Notes under the pieces: model-generated
Told to the model about the DNA's origin: nothing
The model's database searches: none
Seen by the model: only the letters and a program-made list of their open reading frames with translations
In this document: one piece after another, positions 7,111 to 11,519 of the stretch
Layout of the letters: each line of letters opens with the position of its first letter
How positions within the stretch are numbered: the first letter of the stretch is position 1
Program-made: the position numbers and the translations under genes
Source of the DNA: Setaria digitata
Lineage: Eukaryota; Nematoda; Chromadorea; Rhabditida; Setariidae
Reading direction: 5' to 3'
Assembly (NCBI GenBank): GCA_003640385.1
Contig: RCAB01000947.1
Location: 1-11,519, forward strand
DNA: 11,519 nt

Positions 7111-7296
7111 TCAAAAAGTGCAACTGGCAAATAGGACAAAAGCGGGATGGGCAAAAGTGGGCGGGCAGAAAGGAGTGGGTGAAGAGTGAGAAAAAATAAA
7201 GGAAGAATGAAGAGAAAAAGAAAAAGAAAATAAGGCCTACCACAATTAGGTTTAAATTTTTAGACTGCAATAGATAGTTTTTTCTACTTGGCTTCA
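7111..7296. other. Spacer between the two trinucleotide arrays
   Basis: It is mixed sequence with a G-rich patch at 7141-7190 (GGGATGGGCAAAAGTGGGCG) and a GAAAAA-rich patch at 7190-7232. Apart from the tail of the 107-codon frame described for array 1, which stops at 7187-7189, nothing gene-like is visible. Confidence 0.5.
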
Positions 7297-7328
<32 letters not shown>

Positions 7329-7445
7329 GATATCGATGTCGATGATGTTGATGATGATGGTGATGATGATGATAGTGATGATAGTAAATGATAATAGCAA
7401 TAATAATGATAACAATGATGATGATGATGATAACGATAATGAATA
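7297..7445. repeat. AAT/GAT/GGT trinucleotide array (array 2)
   Basis: It starts with about seven ATA/AAT units, then gives GAT-rich sequence with GTC, GTT and GGT variants and returns to AAT/GAT. It has the same unit family as array 1, about 190 bp away, and more interruptions. Confidence 0.85.
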
Positions 7446-7785
7446 TAACGATTATTCCATTTTATAAGTGCGAAAGAAAAATTTCAACCTTTCACATCCT
7501 TACATTACCTTTATCCATTTTCTTTTGCAGCAATAGCCTGTCTCTCATTGTAGCTAATTCCCGCATTCATAATTTCGTCGGTAACTATCTCACATCTCGT
7601 ATCTCACTCTCCTCCCCTCCTCTTCAATCACGTATTTTAGATTCCACATACCCCGTATCGACTCCGTATCTCATACCCTTCCCCCTCCCCTCCCCAAATT
7701 ATAGTTTCCATATTTGGTTGGTACCTAGTATCTCCTGTATATCCTACCTTCCTTATTGTTTCCTCTTCATATACTTTTTATAAAA
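7446..7785. other. Pyrimidine-rich stretch with a strong 3' splice-site-like sequence
   Basis: CCATTTTCTTTTGCAG ends at 7530 and matches a splice acceptor well. A GTAACT that could act as a donor follows at 7581, framing a possible 50-nt exon. The plus frame stays open from 7388 to 7783 and includes NSLSLIVANSRIHNFVGNYL, then becomes Ser/Pro/Tyr-rich because of C/T-rich sequence with repeated CGTATCTCA words (about 7599 and 7666). I recognise no protein. Acceptor-like sites arise easily in C/T tracts, so exon status is weak. Confidence 0.25.
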
Positions 7786-7843
7786 TGATATTAATGCTTT
7801 TTAGCTTTTAGCAATTTTTCTTCTACTTAATCCTTTCCCCCAG

Positions 7844-7996
7844 CATGCATCTTAAATATTTTCTTGTGGCCAACATGCATGCACATTATTTTCTTGCATT
7901 GGATATGCATGCACATGCATATTATTTATTTTTCTTCCTTTTACTCTACATCTTTTTAGTAATTAACATGCATGCATGTTTTTTCTTGCACACATT
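7844..7996. repeat. Degenerate tandem repeat of about 30 bp with ATGCAT and TTTTCTTG words
   Basis: CATGCAT or TATGCAT begins at 7844, 7874 and 7904, exactly 30 bp apart. TTTTCTTG begins at 7859 and 7889, also 30 bp apart. After a diverged stretch, CATGCATGCATG recurs at 7967 with TTTTCTTG 14 bp later at 7981, in nearly the same register (63 bp from 7904). So about four to five units of a degenerate 30-bp repeat are present. ATGCAT is self-complementary, so every unit carries a small palindrome. I do not recognise it as a known satellite. Confidence 0.7.
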
Positions 7997-8140
7997 TGAT
8001 AGATACATATTATAACTTAGAAAATAATAATAATTAGTAATGTGGAAATAATAATTTTAAATAAATGTATTATTTATATGAAAAATTTACGAATCACTTT
8101 AGCAGTACGTGAACAAAATCAGAGAAAAATAATATTGAAA
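7997..8140. other. AT-rich spacer
   Basis: It is AT-rich with AATAAT words around 8025-8060. No gene or repeat of note is seen. Confidence 0.5.
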
Positions 8141-8141
8141 G

Positions 8142-8183
8142 TGCAATTTTTTCTTTTTTTTTTTTTTTTTTTTTTGCAATTTT
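8142..8183. repeat. T22 run flanked by a 9-bp direct repeat
   Basis: TGCAATTTT occurs at 8142-8150 and again at 8175-8183, on both sides of a T-rich segment whose core is T22 (8154-8175). The layout resembles a minus-strand poly(A) insertion with a target-site duplication. Slippage or chance in AT-rich sequence would give the same picture. Confidence 0.45.
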
Positions 8184-8718
8184 GAGTTAAATTTATATTT
8201 TTTACAATTAAAAATTCACCACTGTTATAAAGATAACTCGAATATATTATTATTATTATTAGTCAAATAAATGCATTAAATGCATGTGTATATGGTAAAA
8301 TTTACCGTTTACTTATTTTAAAATGAATAAAATTATTTAAAAATTATTTATTGTAAATGTAAAATCTTTATCTCTTTTATAATTAAATTTGTATTTCGTA
8401 TAATTAGGAATTACAATAGTTACAAATAAAATTCAGACATTTTGTAATTAAATTTGTTTATCTTTTATTAAATACTTACCATGATAGCCTATGAGACAAT
8501 GCAAAGTATAACAAAGTATTTGATATTTCAAGAAGGAACAGAAAAAAAAGGAAAAAATTGCTTTATTTTCAACTTTACATACAGGAGTAGGGTCATATTT
8601 AGTCCGTTTAAATTTATGCAATTTTCAAATTTTTGAGAGTTTATACTTAATTTTTACGTTATAATCATAATAAAGGAATGAAATGTTCACGTTTCTTGCT
8701 ATAAGCTTTCTTTTTCCT
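8184..8718. other. AT-rich spacer with short direct and inverted repeats
   Basis: No gene is seen. It holds an ATT repeat at about 8246-8260, a small perfect hairpin GGTAAAATTTACC at 8294-8306, AAAATTATTTA repeated near 8329 and 8340, and a 13-bp direct repeat TAATTAAATTTGT at 8380-8392 and 8445-8457. Confidence 0.55.
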
Positions 8719-8743
8719 CCCCCCCCCCCCTCCTAAAAAAAAN
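8719..8743. repeat. C12 run followed by A8 and an unresolved base
   Basis: A C12 homopolymer at 8719-8730 and an A run at 8735-8742 precede an N at 8743. It is the longest G/C homopolymer in the window. The N next to these runs suggests base-calling uncertainty. Confidence 0.85.
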
Positions 8744-9952
8744 AATGGGTTCAGTTAATTCATCTTGCTATGTTCAAATTTATATCGTCCATTATCGATG
8801 AAAATTTTAAGTCTCCCATATAAAGTGCATTAATCTCAAAATGAATTTTTATTAAAAACTATCATCATATTATGCTATGCCTCTTAATTTTTCATTTTTC
8901 ATTTGCTACATTAAAGGTAATCACAATGCCAAATGATATATGATAATGGTTAATTATTTGCATAATTATCAACACATAGGAAATTAAAAATTTTTTATTT
9001 GATAATTATTATTACCCATTTTTTTTTTTTTTTTTTACGAATGCTTGATTAAGCTGTCATATATCCTAGAAAAAAGTAGTCATAAAAAATAAAAACAAAT
9101 CCTAAAATAATAACGTATGAATAATACACAAAACAGCAACAATTATAGTATAATAGTTCTAGTAACAATTATAACAATATAGTAAATTCACTAAAAATAC
9201 AACGATAGCTATTCCCATTGCGTTAATTAGATAAAATGTTAAGAGGGCACTTGATAAAAAATGTGTTTGATATACCTTCTAAGCGAAAAAAAAAAAAAAA
9301 AAAAAAGGAAAAAATGGAAATCTATTTTCTAAGTTAGCTGTTTTAATAATAGAATCTATTTATTCGATATTATACATAAAATCAAATAACTTTTTTTCTT
9401 TTTTAAATCGAGTTTTACATAGGTTAACGTTGGTACTGCATACGATTTATATAATTATCTAAAAATTAATAAATTGAATCTAAAGTACATAACATTTCAA
9501 AAATAAAAATATGATAGAAGCGGAAAGGGAGAGAGAAATGGAAAAGTATATAATTCATATATGTAAAATAATTAGTGAAAATGTTGAAATGTTACGCTTT
9601 AATGTAAAAGATAAAAAAAAAAAAAAAGATGTACAATAATTAAGAAATAATAATAACATAGTAAAACGTAGTCATTATTAATTGGATGCTAATAATTTTA
9701 AGTAATACCAATTCTATAATTGATACAATAAGTAGTAGGATGTAAGTGGTAGTTAATGGTGAACTGATAATGCTACAGTAAGATTAATTAGTGAAAAATT
9801 AACAATGTAACGTGCAAAATAGCAGTTATAATTTATTGTTTAGATACCAAATAATGTTTGTTAATGAAGATAAGAATAATGTAACAAATACAACTTGTAT
9901 CATCAGTAGTAAATAAACGGTAATCGGTAATAGCATCGAAGTTATAATATTG
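8744..9952. other. AT-rich gene desert
   Basis: About 1.2 kb of AT-rich sequence with no open frame of note. It holds a hairpin at 8951-8968 (TAATTAT, loop TTGC, ATAATTA), T18 at 9019-9036, AACAATTATA at about 9138 and 9164, A21 at 9286-9306 and A15 at 9613-9627. Small AAT- and AGT-type words increase after 9640. I see no RNA gene. Confidence 0.6.
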
Positions 9953-10000
9953 ACAATAACAATAATAATAATAATAATAACAATAATAATAATGATAATA
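9953..10000. repeat. (AAT)n/(AAC)n trinucleotide repeat
   Basis: AAT units with AAC and GAT variants run for about 48 bp. On the minus strand this gives a Tyr-rich frame (YYYYCYYYYYYCY), which is a repeat artefact. Confidence 0.9.
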
Positions 10001-10058
10001 GAGCAAATAATAGGAATAATTAAAGTAAATAATATATAAAATAATGATTGAATTTATC

Positions 10059-10088
10059 ATAAACACCGGTTTATCGTGAATTTTTCAC
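10059..10088. other. Two adjacent small hairpins
   Basis: ATAAAC, loop ACCG, GTTTAT occupies 10059-10074. GTGAA, loop TTT, TTCAC occupies 10076-10088. Both stems are perfect (6 and 5 bp) and only one base separates them. The stems are short, so chance is likely in this AT-rich setting. Confidence 0.4.
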
Positions 10089-10157
10089 AAAAATTACTCA
10101 CACATTATATAATTTCATCATTTTTCCCGCTCTATCATGTTTTCCGCTCTTTTTACA

Positions 10158-10254
10158 TTTTTTTTTTTTTTTTTCTAAACATTTACTTATTCTCTTTCTC
10201 TTCCTCTCTTCCTCTCCCTCTCCCTCTCTCTCTCTCTCTCCCTCTCTCTTCCTC
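10158..10254. repeat. T17 run and 64-nt uninterrupted pyrimidine tract with (CT)n
   Basis: T17 lies at 10158-10174. The plus strand is only C and T from 10191 to 10254, including a CT dinucleotide core at about 10224-10240 and TCCCTC variants on its flanks. The plus frame reads Ser/Leu/Pro from the repeat. It mirrors the GA tract at 349-416 in the opposite orientation. Confidence 0.88.
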
Positions 10255-10671
10255 ATTTTCACTATTCTTTTTTTATTCTTGCAAAAATTGTTGTCATCAT
10301 TTGACTTCAGACATTTTTAAGATAAGACCAAACTGATAGTTAAAATTTGACTATTTATCCTTTCCACTTTTTTTTTTTTTTTTTTTTCGTTTACACTAAT
10401 TGATGGAGTAAATTTTACCCAGATAAAATGACTAAGCTTATCATTGCTAATATTTTATATTAAAAAAAAAAAAACCTCCCAACTAATAATGATCAAATCT
10501 CATAAAGGTTATGTTTTTTCTTTTTGTTTTTTTTTTTTTCATTCCATCTTTCCTTTTCATCTACCACTTTTTTTTTTTTTTTACCTAGATCCTTTTCTTT
10601 TTTTTCCCCCTCCCCTTCCCCATCCAAAAATAGAACTATTAACTAGCCTATCTGATATCTTATCCCGTGAT
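10255..10671. other. T-rich spacer with long T runs
   Basis: No gene is seen. It contains T20 at 10368-10387, A13 at 10462-10474, T13 at 10527-10539 and T15 at 10568-10582, then a C-rich patch CCCCCTCCCCTTCCCC at about 10605-10620. The 89-codon plus frame is largely Lys, then Phe/Pro, and reflects composition. Confidence 0.55.
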
Positions 10672-10718
10672 CATTTGTCAACATTTAAAAGCAATATCAT
10701 GACTACTTGTTGACAATG
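10672..10718. repeat. Inverted repeat CATTTGTCAACA ... TGTTGACAATG
   Basis: CATTTGTCAACA at 10672-10683 and TGTTGACAATG at 10708-10718 are reverse complements apart from one bulged base, around a 24-base loop. The core TTGTCAACA/TGTTGACAA contains G/C positions, so it is more than AT-content pairing. Confidence 0.5.
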
Positions 10719-10727
10719 AAGAGATAA

Positions 10728-10757
10728 TACTACTAACTAGTAGTAGTAGTAGTAGTA
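10728..10757. repeat. (TAG)n repeat with adjoining inverted TACTACT
   Basis: A TAG repeat of about six units (10739-10757) is preceded by TACTACT (10728-10734), which pairs with AGTAGTA across the loop AACT to give a perfect 7-bp stem. The repeat has therefore a short oppositely oriented partner at its edge. Confidence 0.8.
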
Positions 10758-11180
10758 AAATGATAATAATAAATAACAAGCTTCAAGCAAATCATAGCAT
10801 AACTTATAGAATAAGCAAGCTTTTCTCTCATTCGATCTTTTTCAAATCCTTTTCATTCCTTTTCCAAACATTTACCTGCTCTTTTTTCTTTTTCTTTTGT
10901 TTTTTTTTTTGTTTTATTTTTTTTTTTTTCCTTTCCACCCACACATCTCGGTATCTCTTCGATATTCCTTTATCCTAGTGTTATATCTTTTTTGTACCAT
11001 TTTCACTCTAACATTTTCATTCATTATTTTATCTATCGTCGGAAACTCTTTCACCCTCGTCATTTATTGCACATTTCCTGTTTTGCTCAATTTCCTTGCT
11101 TATTTATTTATTTGTTTGTTTATCTATTTTACGCGTTTGGCTTTTATATAGCCTTCAACGCAGCAAAAAATAACAATAAG
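10758..11180. other. T/C-rich spacer with T runs and TTTA/TTTG tetranucleotides
   Basis: It contains T11 at 10900-10910, T13 at 10917-10929 and a tetranucleotide stretch (TTTA then TTTG units) at about 11101-11129. The plus frames covering 10760-11267 are Phe/Ser/Leu-rich and overlap each other in different phases, as expected of T-rich DNA. I see no recognised gene. Confidence 0.55.
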
Positions 11181-11266
11181 AAAAAAAAAAAAAAAAAAGG
11201 AAACAGTAATAATAATAGTAGTAGTATTAACGACGAGAATAAAGCAATGATAACAATGCTGATATG
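11181..11266. repeat. A18 run and AAT/AGT trinucleotide stretch
   Basis: A18 occupies 11181-11198. AAT units followed by AGT units run to about 11228, and then comes loose AAT/GAT sequence. Confidence 0.75.
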
Positions 11267-11283
11267 ACAGTACTGTTAACAGT
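11267..11283. other. Two overlapping perfect palindromes: ACAGTACTGT and ACTGTTAACAGT
   Basis: ACAGTACTGT (10 bp) at 11267-11276 and ACTGTTAACAGT (12 bp) at 11272-11283 share their ACTGT, so the ACAGT half-site occurs three times in alternating orientation within 17 bp. This resembles a multi-half-site protein-binding sequence. No factor can be named from the sequence. Confidence 0.6.
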
Positions 11284-11501
11284 GATAGTGTAACGGTGAA
11301 TAGATAATAATAATAATAAAATAAGGTAAATGAATAATAATAATTTATAATGAATAAAATGTGGGAGTAATGATGAAGTGTGATAGTGATAATAATGAAA
11401 ATAGCGATAAATAGGAAGATAAAGAAATGATAATAGTAATGATGAAAGTGGTGATAATAATTATAATAGTGAGAGGAGAAGTAGAGAGAATGAAAGGAAA
11501 G
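11284..11501. other. AAT/GAT/AGT-rich spacer, becoming purine-rich at the end
   Basis: It is loose trinucleotide-like sequence (AATAAT, GATAAT, GTGATA) with frequent stops in all plus frames, then a purine-rich end from about 11471. No gene is seen. Confidence 0.55.
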
Positions 11502-11519
11502 AAAAAAAAAAAAAAAAAA
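11502..11519. repeat. Terminal A run (at least 18), cut by the window edge
   Basis: The window ends inside an A run that follows GAAAGGAAAG. The nearest AATAAA upstream is about 150 bp away, too far for a usual cleavage site, and many internal A runs are as long. I read it as one more genomic homopolymer and not as an mRNA tail. Confidence 0.7.

Larger units (their letters stand above)
288..11519. repeat. Dispersed A/T homopolymer runs
   Basis: Runs of 18 or more: A at 1446-1468, 2393-2413, 4037-4055, 4767-4785, 6835-6856, 9286-9306, 11181-11198 and 11502-11519; T at 2931-2953, 3212-3230, 4217-4235, 6409-6427, 6595-6615, 8154-8175, 9019-9036 and 10368-10387. More than fifteen others of 10-17 lie between them, for example T13 at 288-300 and T17 at 833-849. 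None exceeds 23. A and T orientations are equally frequent among the long runs (eight each). Confidence 0.9.

Noticed and set aside
6800..7297. Minus-strand open frame of 165 codons (Phe, then Ile/Thr/Asn-rich)
   Set aside because: It is the reverse strand of the GAT/GGT/AAT array and the adjoining A run. The Ile/Thr/His repeats follow from ATC/ACC/ATT units.
339..8963. Three perfect POU octamer words (ATGCAAAT at 339 and 2730, ATTTGCAT at 8956)
   Set aside because: About one is expected by chance at this AT content, and they are far apart with no cluster.
11354..11519. End of an mRNA with poly(A) tail
   Set aside because: AATAAA at about 11354 is roughly 150 bp before the terminal A run, and the window has many internal A runs of the same length. 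The end is more likely just the window or contig edge.
1..11519. CRISPR array, tRNA, rRNA, bacterial operon or phage genes
   Set aside because: No regularly spaced identical repeats with unique spacers, no tRNA T-loop or acceptor pairing, no rRNA-like conserved stretch and no dense ORF layout were seen on either strand.

Overview
This window looks like non-coding nuclear DNA from a eukaryote, most likely an animal. It is strongly AT-rich and crowded with long A/T homopolymers, mono-, di-, tri- and tetranucleotide microsatellites, and long purine or pyrimidine tracts. I see no convincing protein-coding gene, tRNA, rRNA, CRISPR array or intact transposon. The longer open frames all follow from the low-complexity sequence: poly-Lys or poly-Phe from A/T runs, His/Thr or Cys/Val from CA/TG repeats, Asp/Gly/Asn from GAT/GGT/AAT repeats, and Ser/Leu/Pro/Phe from C/T tracts. 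A bacterial or phage origin is very unlikely: there is no dense ORF layout, no ribosome-binding sites, and repeats of this density are typical of animal intergenic or intronic DNA. The repeat style would fit an AT-rich invertebrate such as a mollusc or an insect, but I cannot name a species from the sequence.

Layout. 1-280 is a pyrimidine tract that opens with a three-copy C/T minisatellite. It is followed by a (CT)n block and, about 90 bp on, an oppositely oriented 68-nt purine (GA)n block. 411-2240 is AT-rich spacer with two short islands of more mixed sequence (1190-1399 and 2020-2130). 2241-2413 is purine-rich. 2471-2650 is a short palindrome-rich island in which CpG is over-represented. 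2651-3250 is T-run-rich spacer. 3390-4160 is a compound CA / CAGA / TCTG / TG / ACGT repeat domain whose left part is CA-rich and right part TG-rich. 4595-5780 alternates purine-rich and pyrimidine-rich domains around a 59% GC island (5001-5130) and a GTT/ATT microsatellite. 5781-6410 is AT-rich and holds a nearly perfect 31-bp palindrome (6231-6261).

6410-6690 is pyrimidine-rich. 6691-6830 is a 47% GC island lying between a T run and an A22 run. 6866-7445 holds two GAT/GGT/AAT trinucleotide arrays. 7446-7785 is pyrimidine-rich with a good splice-acceptor-like site. 7844-7996 is a degenerate repeat with a 30-bp period built on ATGCAT and TTTTCTTG words. From 7997 to the end there is mostly AT-rich spacer with microsatellites, small hairpins (10059-10088, 10672-10745) and overlapping perfect palindromes (11267-11283). 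The window ends inside an A run of at least 18. There are single unresolved bases at 6690 and 8743, both beside homopolymers.

There is no gene set to describe as working together. The most useful observations are structural: strand-asymmetric tracts, palindromes, the 30-bp repeat, the local CpG excess and the narrow length range of the homopolymers. None of them amounts to a recognisable new biological system.
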